A stretch of DNA of 64,000 nt from Gilvibacter sediminis (GTDB lineage: Bacteria; Bacteroidota; Bacteroidia; Flavobacteriales; Flavobacteriaceae). The position numbers and the translations under genes were made by a program. Below the pieces are notes generated by a model. It was not told the origin of the DNA. It saw nothing but the letters and a program-made list of their open reading frames with translations, and did not search any database. The stretch is from contig NZ_JAQQTE010000001.1 in the NCBI RefSeq assembly GCF_028561565.1, forward strand, positions 763,066 through 827,065, written 5' to 3'. Positions 9,326 through 16,971 of the stretch are shown in pieces; the stretch's first letter is position 1, and the number at the start of each line of letters is the position of its first letter.

Positions 9326-10240
9326 TTAGAAATATCTAGGCGACTTGAGCACGCGCTTGTTGAGGAAGATATCAAAGGTTAGAATGATTTCGTGCGATGC
9401 GCTGGTAACCACATCCAGGTCAGAAACTACGCTGTCATAGGCGTAACCAATTCTGAAGTTAGGAGTAGCTTGGAAACCGATAAGACCACTGAAAGAGTCG
9501 TCTAAACGGTAAGAAGCACCCAGCTCGAATTTTTCGTAGAACAGTGCGTTGAGGTTCGCATCAAAAGAGAAGGGAGCATCAAAGGCCCCTTTAACCAAAA
9601 CATGTGGCTTAAGCTTCACGTTTTGAGAAAGATCAAATACATATCCTGTAGCGGCAAAGAAGTGATTGGTTTCAGAACCGTACTTCAAACCGTTTTCATC
9701 CAAGTGAACCGAGTTTAACAAGTTCGGTACAGATACAGATACGTAGAATTTATCGGTGTAAAAGAAAGCACCCGCACCAATGTTCGGGTAGGTATTATTA
9801 ATGTCTTGAGAAAAGAATGGATCTCCAGGATCGGTCAACAACAGTGTAGACAAGGCCACATCGTGAAAAGTAGCACCTGCTTTAAGACCTAAGGCCAACC
9901 TTGCATTGTCACTCACCTGTAAGGTGTATGAGAAATCAACAAATACGTTGGTTTCTTTAACGGGTCCTAATTCATCCTTGATGGCAGAAAGTCCTAAACC
10001 AGTCTTCTCGCCTATGGGAGCATGACCAGAAAATGTGATGGTTTCCGGAGCCCCATCGAAACCAGACCATTGTCTGCGGTAGAGTGCCGTCATCGAAAGG
10101 GATTCTTTAGACCCGGCATAGGCAGGGTTTATCACATTCATATTATACATGTACTGGGTGTACTGGGGGTCTTGCTGAGCGTCAGCATCCTGTAAACCAA
10201 GAACACAAAATACGAGAAGTAGCGTGTAGAGTTTTTTCAT
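9326..10240 (-). CDS. PorP/SprF family type IX secretion outer-membrane protein
   Basis: 304 residues with a signal peptide ending near ADAQ and the family hallmark directly after it: QDPQYTQYMYNMNVINPAYAGS, then MTALYRRQWSGFDGAPET. The remainder is a beta-barrel rich in aromatic alternation (LGLKAGATFHDVAL, FRIGYAYDS). SprF is needed for secretion of the adhesin SprB in Flavobacterium johnsoniae, and PorP-like paralogues usually serve type B-sorted cargo. First gene of a two-gene operon with the PorE-like protein. No giant adhesin is adjacent; the nearest type B-sorted product is encoded at 61783-62925. Confidence 0.92.
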   Translation of the reverse strand: MKKLYTLLLVFCVLGLQDADAQQDPQYTQYMYNMNVINPAYAGSKESLSMTALYRRQWSGFDGAPETITFSGHAPIGEKTGLGLSAIKDELGPVKETNVFVDFSYTLQVSDNARLALGLKAGATFHDVALSTLLLTDPGDPFFSQDINNTYPNIGAGAFFYTDKFYVSVSVPNLLNSVHLDENGLKYGSETNHFFAATGYVFDLSQNVKLKPHVLVKGAFDAPFSFDANLNALFYEKFELGASYRLDDSFSGLIGFQATPNFRIGYAYDSVVSDLDVVTSASHEIILTFDIFLNKRVLKSPRYF

Positions 10241-10290
10241 TCTTGTTTAGTTATATCAATGCAAAATTTTGATGTTTCACGCTTGGTTTT

Positions 10291-10310
10291 TAAAGCCTCA
10301 AGCGGCTTTA
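10291..10310. other. Perfect stem-loop in the presumed porP leader
   Basis: TAAAGCC-TCAAGC-GGCTTTA, a 7-bp perfect stem with a 6-nt loop, 50 bp upstream of the PorP/SprF start and downstream of its predicted -7 box. No T run follows on either strand, so it is not a standard terminator; it would fold in the 5' leader of the mRNA. Confidence 0.5.
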
Positions 10311-10349
10311 CTGGCTGCGGCGCCTAACCAAATGAAACACTAATTTAAC

Positions 10350-10382
10350 CAAAATTATGATAGTTCAACCGAGTAACTACAA
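10350..10382 (-). promoter_or_regulatory. Bacteroidota-type promoter for PorP/OmpA operon
   Basis: Minus-strand -7 box TAATTTTG (10357-10350) with TTG at 10382-10380, separated by 22 nt, slightly longer than the usual 19. Predicted start about 105 nt before the PorP/SprF ATG. Confidence 0.45.
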
Positions 10383-10428
10383 TAATAGATAAGCGGCATA
10401 ATTCATCGACAAACGCGGGGTTGAAATC

Positions 10429-11373
10429 CTAAAATTTATGAATTGTAAAGCTGGCGTAGACGGGAAAGTGGTCGCTGAATCCGCCCAAATGTTTTTTCCC
10501 AACATAGGTTCTGAAAGGATTTCCTTTGAATCGCCCGCTGTATTCCCTGAGGTATATCGGGTCGAAAATTTCTGCCTGCTCAAAGCGCAATCCGAACTTG
10601 TCTTTACTGCGCAAGGATTCACTCACTAAGATCTGATCAAATAGATACCAACTGTCCCGATATTTGGAACTCCCACGTTTTCTCGTGTGGAGTTTTTCCA
10701 TTGGATTGTAGAAAGATTCCGGCACCAAATGCTCTTTAATACTTGCAGAATCAGGGTTGTCGTTAAAATCACCCATGATCACCAGATCGGCCTCTGGTTC
10801 TGAAGCGCGAACCTCATGCACCATTTCCAGACAAGTCTGAGCTGCTTTTATCCGTTTGTATTCGGTGAGTTCAGCTCCTGCGCGGCGCGAAGGCCAATGG
10901 TTGACCATTAAATGAACGGGAGCTCCGTCAAGAAGTCCTTTTACGTAGAGGATGTCACGGGTGTAGTCGCGTTCTCCGTCTGGATTGTGAATCAGCACGG
11001 CTATGGTTTTGCTCTCTAAGACTTCAAAATGCGTATCTCTGTAGAGTAAGGCCGTATCAATTCCGCGCTCATCTGGGGCGTCAAAATGCACATATCTATA
11101 TCCTAATTTACGCAGGTGTTTGCTGCCTACAAGATCGCGGATCACCGTTTTGTTCTCTACCTCTGCAATCCCAACAATGGCTGGGGGTTCACCCAATTCA
11201 TCCGCGCCAATTTTTGCAATGACAGAGCCTAGTTTTTTGAGCTTTTTCTCATAGCGTTTACGGTTCCAGCGCTTTTCTGACTTGGGTGTGAAGTCGTCAT
11301 CGAGCGTATAAGGATCGTCATGGAGGTCAAAAAGATTCTCCAAATTGTAAAAAGCAATGTTATGGCGTTTCAT
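10429..11373 (-). CDS. EEP-family endonuclease/exonuclease/phosphatase, cytosolic
   Basis: 314 residues without signal peptide. The fold markers are in order: IAFYNLENLF near the start, the metal Glu in VGIAEVENK (E71), FDAPDERGIDTALLYRD, NHWPSRRAGAE, IMGDFNDNPDS and the C-terminal FSDHFPVYASF with the catalytic Asp-His pair. These are the residues of DNase I-like Mg-dependent phosphodiesterases. It is the paralogue of the exported, truncated protein at 1-522, with matching stretches such as FYN(V/L)ENLFD and RGID(V/T)ALLY. The substrate is not known. It is 188 bp upstream of PorP/SprF and probably transcribed separately from it. Confidence 0.88.
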   Translation of the reverse strand: MKRHNIAFYNLENLFDLHDDPYTLDDDFTPKSEKRWNRKRYEKKLKKLGSVIAKIGADELGEPPAIVGIAEVENKTVIRDLVGSKHLRKLGYRYVHFDAPDERGIDTALLYRDTHFEVLESKTIAVLIHNPDGERDYTRDILYVKGLLDGAPVHLMVNHWPSRRAGAELTEYKRIKAAQTCLEMVHEVRASEPEADLVIMGDFNDNPDSASIKEHLVPESFYNPMEKLHTRKRGSSKYRDSWYLFDQILVSESLRSKDKFGLRFEQAEIFDPIYLREYSGRFKGNPFRTYVGKKHLGGFSDHFPVYASFTIHKF

Positions 11374-11475
11374 GCGGTTGATTGAAGTACTTGGTCAAAT
11401 TACAAAAAATCGACGCAATTGCCCTTTTTAAAGGGATTTGAAGCTTTAAAAAACAATCAGAATTCCGCTGTTTTG

Positions 11476-11483
11476 TACCTTTG
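11476..11483 (+). promoter_or_regulatory. -7 box of hflX, five bases before the start codon
   Basis: TACCTTTG matches TAnnTTTG. Its last base is 6 nt before the A of the hflX ATG at 11489, so transcription would begin at or within a base or two of the start codon. No convincing -33 TTG lies at the expected distance, which lowers confidence. Confidence 0.5.
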
Positions 11484-11488
11484 CACTT

Positions 11489-12703
11489 ATGCTAGAGCAA
11501 AAAGAAATAGCTTACGAGAATACAGTTTTGGTTGGGATCGTGACTCAGGGTCAAGATGCTGACACCCTTGAAGATTATTTAGACGAGCTTCAGTTCTTGG
11601 CCTACACGGCTGGAGGTGAGGTAAAGCGTCGTTTCACCCAACGTATGGAGCGCCCGAATCCCAAGACCTTTATTGGTAGTGGAAAGATGGAAACGCTTAT
11701 GGAATACGTCAAGGAAAACGATATTAGTACGGTGATCTTTGATGATGAGCTGACACCGGCTCAGCAAAACAACATTGAAAAGTTGCTGCGCTGTAAGATT
11801 TTAGATCGCACGGGATTGATACTGGACATCTTTGCCCAAAGGGCCAAGACCAGTTATGCTCGTACTCAGGTGGAGTTAGCCCAATACGAATATCTCTTAC
11901 CGAGACTTACAGGTCTTTGGACGCACTTGGAACGTCAACGAGGTGGTATTGGAATGCGCGGGCCTGGAGAAACGGAGATTGAAACGGACCGTCGTATTGT
12001 GCGGGATAGAATCGCCTTACTCAAAAAGAAACTACAAACCATTGACAAGCAAATGGCTGTGCAGCGCGGTAATCGCGGGGCTTTGGTTCGTGTGGCTTTG
12101 GTGGGATATACCAACGTAGGGAAGTCTACCTTGATGAACGTGATCTCTAAATCCAATGTCTTTGCCGAGAATAAATTATTTGCCACCCTTGACACTACGG
12201 TTCGTAAAGTGGTGATTGGCAATTTGCCTTTCCTGCTGAGTGATACCGTAGGGTTTATCAGAAAGCTGCCAACCCAATTGGTGGAGTCGTTTAAGAGTAC
12301 TTTGGACGAAGTACGCGAGGCGGATCTGCTTTTGCATGTGGTGGATATTTCTCATGCGAATTTTGAAGAGCACATTGAATCGGTAAACGCAATTTTGGAC
12401 GAGATCCATTGCACCGATAAGCCAACACTCATGGTCTTTAACAAGATCGATGCCTACACCCATGAGACCATCGCAGATGATGACCTTACTACCGAGCGCA
12501 CTACAAAGCACAATACGCTGGAGGAGTGGCAACGCACTTGGATGGCTCGAGCCAATGGTGATGCAATCTTTATATCAGCTTTAAACAAGGAGAACCTGGA
12601 GGAGTTTAGAAAAGTTGTATATGAAAAGGTGCGTGAGATACACATCACACGCTTTCCTTACAATCACTTTTTGTATCCTTCTTATGAAGAGAATCAAGAA
12701 TAA
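11489..12703 (+). CDS. hflX: GTPase HflX, ribosome-associated
   Basis: 404 residues. The N-terminal HflX domain ends with the family signature GGIGMRGPGETEIETDRR (152-169), followed by a helical linker and the G domain with G1 GYTNVGKST (206-214), G3 DTVGF and G4 FNKIDA. HflX binds the 50S subunit and splits stalled 70S ribosomes after heat or antibiotic stress. An unusual point is the predicted promoter immediately before the ATG. Monocistronic, closed by a bidirectional terminator three bases after the stop codon. Confidence 0.96.
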   Translation: MLEQKEIAYENTVLVGIVTQGQDADTLEDYLDELQFLAYTAGGEVKRRFTQRMERPNPKTFIGSGKMETLMEYVKENDISTVIFDDELTPAQQNNIEKLLRCKILDRTGLILDIFAQRAKTSYARTQVELAQYEYLLPRLTGLWTHLERQRGGIGMRGPGETEIETDRRIVRDRIALLKKKLQTIDKQMAVQRGNRGALVRVALVGYTNVGKSTLMNVISKSNVFAENKLFATLDTTVRKVVIGNLPFLLSDTVGFIRKLPTQLVESFKSTLDEVREADLLLHVVDISHANFEEHIESVNAILDEIHCTDKPTLMVFNKIDAYTHETIADDDLTTERTTKHNTLEEWQRTWMARANGDAIFISALNKENLEEFRKVVYEKVREIHITRFPYNHFLYPSYEENQE

Positions 12704-12705
12704 AA

Positions 12706-12736
12706 GAAAGCCGCTTTTTCAAGCGGCTTTCTTTTT
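12706..12736. terminator. Bidirectional terminator between hflX and the DUF3078 gene
   Basis: GAAAGCCGCTT, loop TTTC, AAGCGGCTTTC: an 11-bp perfect stem with T5 on the plus side and TTTTA on the minus side, shared by two convergent genes. Confidence 0.9.
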
Positions 12737-12754
12737 GTTTTCAATAATGAGGAT

Positions 12755-13690
12755 TTAGAACTTGTAGTTCACACCAAAGAGCCAGTAGCTCTGCAGGTCA
12801 TTATCAATATTGTCAAAGGTTGGCATAGCATCACCTTCCATTACATTGGCCAAAGCGTTTGCCAAAGCCTCTTGCTGGTTTCCTCTTAGACCCAATTCAA
12901 ATCCAATTCCGATTCCTTTCCAAAGTGTGTATCCCAAAGAGTTGATCCAAGTCCAGTTTGATAGATCGCTAGACTCGTAGCTTTGGAAGGCAGATAGGTT
13001 AGACTTCAAATTCAACTTCCCAAAAGAACGGGTGTAATCTACCAAGATCTTCGCACCCAATGAAGAGTTGTAAACGGCATCATTGTCTGCAAATACAAAG
13101 TTGTAGTTCAACGGATGCACGACAACTACCAAGTTTTCAATGGGCGTCCATGTAACACCGACACCAAGGTCTAAATATCCTGGGTCGTTGAAATTACTCA
13201 AAAGGGTAGAGCGGTATTCTGCCAAACCTGAAACAGCCAAATTCTTGGCAATGTTGCGTCCGTAAAGCGAGGTGATGTTAAACACATCTGTAGCTTCTTG
13301 GAAACTGTCGTCGTCTGTTGGATCGTCTTGATCATCAAACTTTACCCATCCCACGTTTACATTTAAGGCGTTGCGCCAAAAGAATTTTTCTTGCTTGAGG
13401 TTAGCAAAACTGTTGAAGGTAATTCCAATGTTTCCTGAAGATACATTTGGAGTTCCTTGAGCATACCAGTTGCTGAATTCAGAAAGGCTGAAACCAACAG
13501 TTCCGAACGCTCCAAATTTCCAGCCTGGAAGTGCGTCCAATTTAGATTGCAGGCCATCAGCGCGTTTTTGAATGGCGGCAATTGAGTCTTTTTTTGCTGC
13601 AATGGCAGACTTGAGTTCTCCTTCTGTTTCTTGAGCCCAACTTAGCGCTGGTAAAACCAACAGGGCAAAAAGTAGTGCAATTTTTTTCAT
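12755..13690 (-). CDS. DUF3078 outer-membrane beta-barrel protein
   Basis: 311 residues. Signal peptide (cleavage after SWAQ), a short coiled coil (about 24-52, SAIAAKKDSIAAIQKRADGLQ), then a barrel with the DUF3078 hallmarks GFSLSEFSNWYAQG, FFWRNALNVNVGWVKFDD and a C-terminal YWLFGVNYKF. Members are common in Bacteroidota and have no known function. In flavobacteria this gene often lies near sufE/DUF59/DUF2480 genes, as here, though it has its own -7 box upstream and a 143-bp gap from DUF2480. Confidence 0.87.
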   Translation of the reverse strand: MKKIALLFALLVLPALSWAQETEGELKSAIAAKKDSIAAIQKRADGLQSKLDALPGWKFGAFGTVGFSLSEFSNWYAQGTPNVSSGNIGITFNSFANLKQEKFFWRNALNVNVGWVKFDDQDDPTDDDSFQEATDVFNITSLYGRNIAKNLAVSGLAEYRSTLLSNFNDPGYLDLGVGVTWTPIENLVVVVHPLNYNFVFADNDAVYNSSLGAKILVDYTRSFGKLNLKSNLSAFQSYESSDLSNWTWINSLGYTLWKGIGIGFELGLRGNQQEALANALANVMEGDAMPTFDNIDNDLQSYWLFGVNYKF

Positions 13691-13748
13691 TGCTCGTCTG
13701 TTTTAAAATTTGAGTAGGGCGCTAAACCCCAACGGATTAGTTACCCTG

Positions 13749-13756
13749 CAAAGATA
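13749..13756 (-). promoter_or_regulatory. -7 box for the DUF3078 gene
   Basis: Minus-strand TATCTTTG (13756-13749), a full TAnnTTTG match, about 58 nt before the ATG. The -33 region is weak. Confidence 0.5.
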
Positions 13757-13833
13757 CGGTATATAATTCCTGTGGAAATTGCCTGAGATGAAAGTTTAGA
13801 AATTTGGACGAAAGGACGTAATTGTTCGACGTC

Positions 13834-14340
13834 TTACTTGCGCTTGTAGACAGGAACCGAAGAACAGGCTTCTCCAAACAGGACGCTTTTTGCAACACCT
13901 TGTAAGCGATTGCTTAAGGTAATAAGGGCCTGCTCTGGAATATCTCGATCCCCACAGCCTTTGATGATTACTGGTCTATCCTGATACTCACTCAGGTCAA
14001 GACCTTCCATATAGCGCTGTGCGTAGGTGGTCATGGCCGTAGCGTTATCACCCAATACAACTAATTTAGCCAAAGGATTCACAGTAGCCGCAACCAACAT
14101 GAATGCCCAGCCCGGGAGTATGGCATCGGTGCTACAATAAAGGGCAACTACCTTGTCTTTATAATTGGAATGATCGGCTGCTTCTAAAGCTGTTCTGAAT
14201 TCTTTTTCTTTAAGAATGAATCCGCCTGTAAGCCATTGGGAAATGTCTAGTTCCGCCACTTGGATCTCTGGAAATAGTTCTTCCATATCCAGGTTGACCA
14301 AAGGACTCTTCGCCACGCGATTTACAATAGGCTCTTCCAT
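13834..14340 (-). CDS. DUF2480 family protein
   Basis: 168 residues, no signal peptide. The start MEEPIVNRVAKSPLVNLDME and the later VVALYCSTDAILPGWAFM and IIKGCGDRDIPEQAL are characteristic of DUF2480, a family nearly limited to Bacteroidota. Two conserved-looking cysteines (in ALYCSTDA and KGCGDRD) and one in GEACSSVPV could bind metal or be redox active (inference). It is the last gene of the suf run, 4 bp after the HMG-CoA synthase stop. Function unknown; its fixed place beside suf genes points to iron-sulfur or redox biology. Confidence 0.85.
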   Translation of the reverse strand: MEEPIVNRVAKSPLVNLDMEELFPEIQVAELDISQWLTGGFILKEKEFRTALEAADHSNYKDKVVALYCSTDAILPGWAFMLVAATVNPLAKLVVLGDNATAMTTYAQRYMEGLDLSEYQDRPVIIKGCGDRDIPEQALITLSNRLQGVAKSVLFGEACSSVPVYKRK

Positions 14341-14344
14341 GATT

Positions 14345-15769
14345 TTAGGCTTTGTTTTGGGCGTAAGTTCTCAAGCCAATTGCAGTCTCTTTCTCAGATT
14401 CAATATGAGTAAGTACTATATCGTCAGAAATGACAATGGGCTCCTCTTTTGCCCCTGTATGCAACTGCTGATAGGTGTCAATATCCACCTGTTGGCGCTG
14501 CGTGAGTTGATCGCTAAGGTCCAATTTTGCAATACCAGCTTTCCAGTCTGTACCAACGGTTCCTGTAAATACTTTGGATTTGGAACCGCTTCCGTAAGCA
14601 ATGAATCCGAGCTGTTTACCGCTCAAGTCTGTTTGGTCCGCTTCAGCATGCATCAGCAAACTCACTAAGGCCATAAATATAGAGGCGGTGTACATATTTC
14701 CAATAACCGAAGATGCTCTTTCAGTTATCTCTATATGATCTGCCACAAATTTGGTGTATAAACTCGATTTAGCCACAGCGCGTTTCCAGCCTTTTGGGTC
14801 TTCTTCTGGAGATCCAACCTCCTCGATCAATGCATCATAAGTTGGCGTTCCAGAGATCCACTCCAACCAGTTACGCAAAATGATTCTGCGCCCGTGATAA
14901 GCATAGGGTAGGTGAAACACCAAGTAGTCCCAATTCATGAAATTCGCACTACTTTCTTGTTCTTTATAATGCGCTAAAGCCTCGGTGATCCTGTCGGAAT
15001 AGCAAGCATTGGAGTATTGTCCGTCAAAAACAGGCTCTTCTCTGTAGACATTCACAATTCTATGCGGATCAGACCACAGGGATCCTGTTTGTTCTGTTTT
15101 TGGTAGCGCGATGTCAGCCGCGTCAGTAAGTTCCTTTAAAAGGTCTTTTTTGACAAAGCTGCGGCGCGGTTTGAAGAAATCACCCACACTTTGCATGCCA
15201 ACTCCCCAAGTATCATCAATGCTGACAATTCTAGGGTTAGCCGTAATTAGTGTAGCTACTGCACCAGCACCTTGAGTGTATTCTCCTGTAGAGTGAAGTT
15301 CGTATTTAGACAAGTCAGACGCAATGACAATAGCCTTTCTGTTCTGTCCTCCTTTAACCCAATCCAAACAGTTTTGCAATGCATCTACAGCACCCACGCA
15401 GGCAAAGGTCAAATCAACTACATCACAGTTTTTAAAGCAGCGATTGCCGTACTGCCGGGCTAAGCGCTGTTCCACATATTCTGTGGCGTAAGTTGCTGTG
15501 GGTTTGGAACCGTCTACTGCACTTTCTGTCCCAACATAAATACGTCCAATCTCGCGAGGATCAAGGCCGTTGTCGTTTATGAGTTTCCAGAGTGCATTTG
15601 CAGCAAAACTCGCTGCGTCCTCGTCGGTGTCGGGCAAAGCCATTTGCTCCAGACCCAGTCCTTTTCTCAGTTTCTCATAAGGGATTTCTCGTGCTTCTGC
15701 CAGATCTGCAATATCCAAGTACAATTTCGGGATATAGACAGCCAGGGCGTCGATTCCGTATGTCGTCAT
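14345..15769 (-). CDS. Hydroxymethylglutaryl-CoA synthase family protein
   Basis: Start set at ATG 15769 (474 residues, MTTYGIDALAVYIPKLYL), the usual HMG-CoA synthase N-terminus; the upstream in-frame extension is non-homologous and overlaps the DUF59 gene. The three catalytic residues are visible: Glu82 in VGTESAVDGSK, Cys124 in LTFACVGAVDAL and His286 in LVFHLPYAYHGRR, along with GEYTQGAGAVA. The enzyme condenses acetyl-CoA with acetoacetyl-CoA in the mevalonate pathway, which flavobacteria use for isoprenoids. At 474 residues it is longer than typical bacterial MvaS (about 390). It sits 11 bp after the DUF59 gene, at the end of the suf operon. Confidence 0.88.
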   Translation of the reverse strand: MTTYGIDALAVYIPKLYLDIADLAEAREIPYEKLRKGLGLEQMALPDTDEDAASFAANALWKLINDNGLDPREIGRIYVGTESAVDGSKPTATYATEYVEQRLARQYGNRCFKNCDVVDLTFACVGAVDALQNCLDWVKGGQNRKAIVIASDLSKYELHSTGEYTQGAGAVATLITANPRIVSIDDTWGVGMQSVGDFFKPRRSFVKKDLLKELTDAADIALPKTEQTGSLWSDPHRIVNVYREEPVFDGQYSNACYSDRITEALAHYKEQESSANFMNWDYLVFHLPYAYHGRRIILRNWLEWISGTPTYDALIEEVGSPEEDPKGWKRAVAKSSLYTKFVADHIEITERASSVIGNMYTASIFMALVSLLMHAEADQTDLSGKQLGFIAYGSGSKSKVFTGTVGTDWKAGIAKLDLSDQLTQRQQVDIDTYQQLHTGAKEEPIVISDDIVLTHIESEKETAIGLRTYAQNKA

Positions 15770-15780
15770 GCCTGTAATTT

Positions 15781-16107
15781 TTACAACATGCCCAGTTCTA
15801 GCTTGGCTTCTTCGCTCATCAGGTCTTGACTCCAAGGCGGATCAAAGGTGATCTCCACTTCAGCGTCTTTCACTGCTTTGATGGATTTAACCTTGTCTTC
15901 AACTTCCTTGGGAAGCGTTTCAGCTACCGGGCAGTTTGGTGTGGTTAGCGTCATTAGTATTTTTACGTCCATGTCTTCATTGACCAAGACGTCGTAAATC
16001 AGTCCTAATTCATAAATATCAACTGGAATTTCCGGATCAAAAATGGTCTTTAAGACCTTTACGATCTTTTCTCCAAGTTCGGCGGTATCTACAGTTTGCT
16101 CGCTCAT
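15781..16107 (-). CDS. DUF59/MIP18-family iron-sulfur assembly protein (SufT-like)
   Basis: 108 residues. Contains the MIP18 markers TIFDPEIPVDIYELGLIYDV and LTTPNCPVAETLP with the conserved Cys59. Proteins of this family help mature Fe-S proteins and accompany suf operons in many bacteria. It lies 2 bp after sufE and 11 bp before the HMG-CoA synthase gene. I do not assign sufT because the protein lacks extra domains and orthology was not tested. Confidence 0.88.
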   Translation of the reverse strand: MSEQTVDTAELGEKIVKVLKTIFDPEIPVDIYELGLIYDVLVNEDMDVKILMTLTTPNCPVAETLPKEVEDKVKSIKAVKDAEVEITFDPPWSQDLMSEEAKLELGML

Positions 16108-16109
16108 AT

Positions 16110-16535
16110 TTATGCCTTTAATTGAGATTGATACGCCACGGCGTATAATTTGATTTGTTTGATCATTGAAACCAAGCCATTGGCTCGGGTTGGAGACAAA
16201 TGCTCCTTGAGGCCTATCTCATCCACAAAAGCGAGATCGGCATTGACAATTGCTTCTGGGGATTGTCCAGAGAACACACGGATCAGCAAAGCCACAATAC
16301 CTTTGGTAATTATGGCATCACTATCTGCAGTAAGCATAACCTTGCCGTCTTGAAGTTCGGCATGTAACCAAACTTTAGATTGACAGCCTTTAATGATGAA
16401 TTCATCGGTTTTGTACTGCGGATCGATCAAAGGCAATGATTTCCCCAAAGCGATCATGTGCTCGTAGCGTTGCATCCAATCTTCAAAGAATGCAAACTCG
16501 TCAATTATTTCTTCTTGAATTTCCGCTATGGTCAT
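16110..16535 (-). CDS. sufE: SufE family sulfur acceptor
   Basis: 141 residues, typical SufE length. The sulfur-accepting Cys51 lies in the loop IIKGCQSKVW, followed by DSDAIITKGIVALL. SufE takes persulfide sulfur from the cysteine desulfurase SufS and passes it to SufBCD. Its ATG overlaps the stop of the META lipoprotein gene by 4 bp (16532-16535), implying translational coupling. Confidence 0.95.
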   Translation of the reverse strand: MTIAEIQEEIIDEFAFFEDWMQRYEHMIALGKSLPLIDPQYKTDEFIIKGCQSKVWLHAELQDGKVMLTADSDAIITKGIVALLIRVFSGQSPEAIVNADLAFVDEIGLKEHLSPTRANGLVSMIKQIKLYAVAYQSQLKA

Positions 16536-16963
16536 TCTGCTATTTTTTCCAATTGCATTAAAACGGTAGTTCCGTTCATCAAATTCAATTTACCGTCGTC
16601 AGCAGCAGCAACGCCATTGACTGCAGTAAGTCCTTGAATAAACTGCTTTTCTAGGTCCATGCGTCCTTCACAGAACATCTTAGTGGATCCCAAAGCTTCA
16701 ATGGATATACTGGCTTCATTCTGGGTAAAGTTTCCAAACAACTTATTGCATCCAGATGACCCATTAACACTGCTGGTGCTGGGGTCAAAGATCAATTCCA
16801 TTCCTTGATCGGAATAGGCTTGTCCGTTCATAGAAACTACCTTGTAGTTACCGTTGAGGTTCATATCTGCTTTGGATTTACCGCTGGCTGCGCTTTGTTT
16901 ACTGCCGTTACAACTCAACATCAAGCCGAGTACTAATAATGTCGCGATTCGCATAGACTTCAA
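16532..16963 (-). CDS. META-domain lipoprotein between sufS and sufE
   Basis: 143 residues. Lipoprotein signal with lipobox LMLSC (Cys18), then a META domain: LNGNYKVVSMNGQAY, LIFDPSTSSVNGSSGCNKLFGNF, LGSTKMFCEGRM and MNGTTVLMQLEK. META proteins such as HslJ are associated with heat/antibiotic resistance, mechanism unclear. It overlaps sufE by 4 bp and follows sufS by 8 bp, so an envelope protein is firmly inside a cytosolic Fe-S operon. Two cysteines in the domain (GCNK, FCEG) could form a disulfide. Confidence 0.88.
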   Translation of the reverse strand: MKSMRIATLLVLGLMLSCNGSKQSAASGKSKADMNLNGNYKVVSMNGQAYSDQGMELIFDPSTSSVNGSSGCNKLFGNFTQNEASISIEALGSTKMFCEGRMDLEKQFIQGLTAVNGVAAADDGKLNLMNGTTVLMQLEKIAE

Positions 16964-16971
16964 ATTTAGGT

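Noticed and set aside
10291..10310. Stem-loop TAAAGCC...GGCTTTA as a terminator of the EEP gene
   Set aside because: No T run on either strand; kept only as a leader hairpin.
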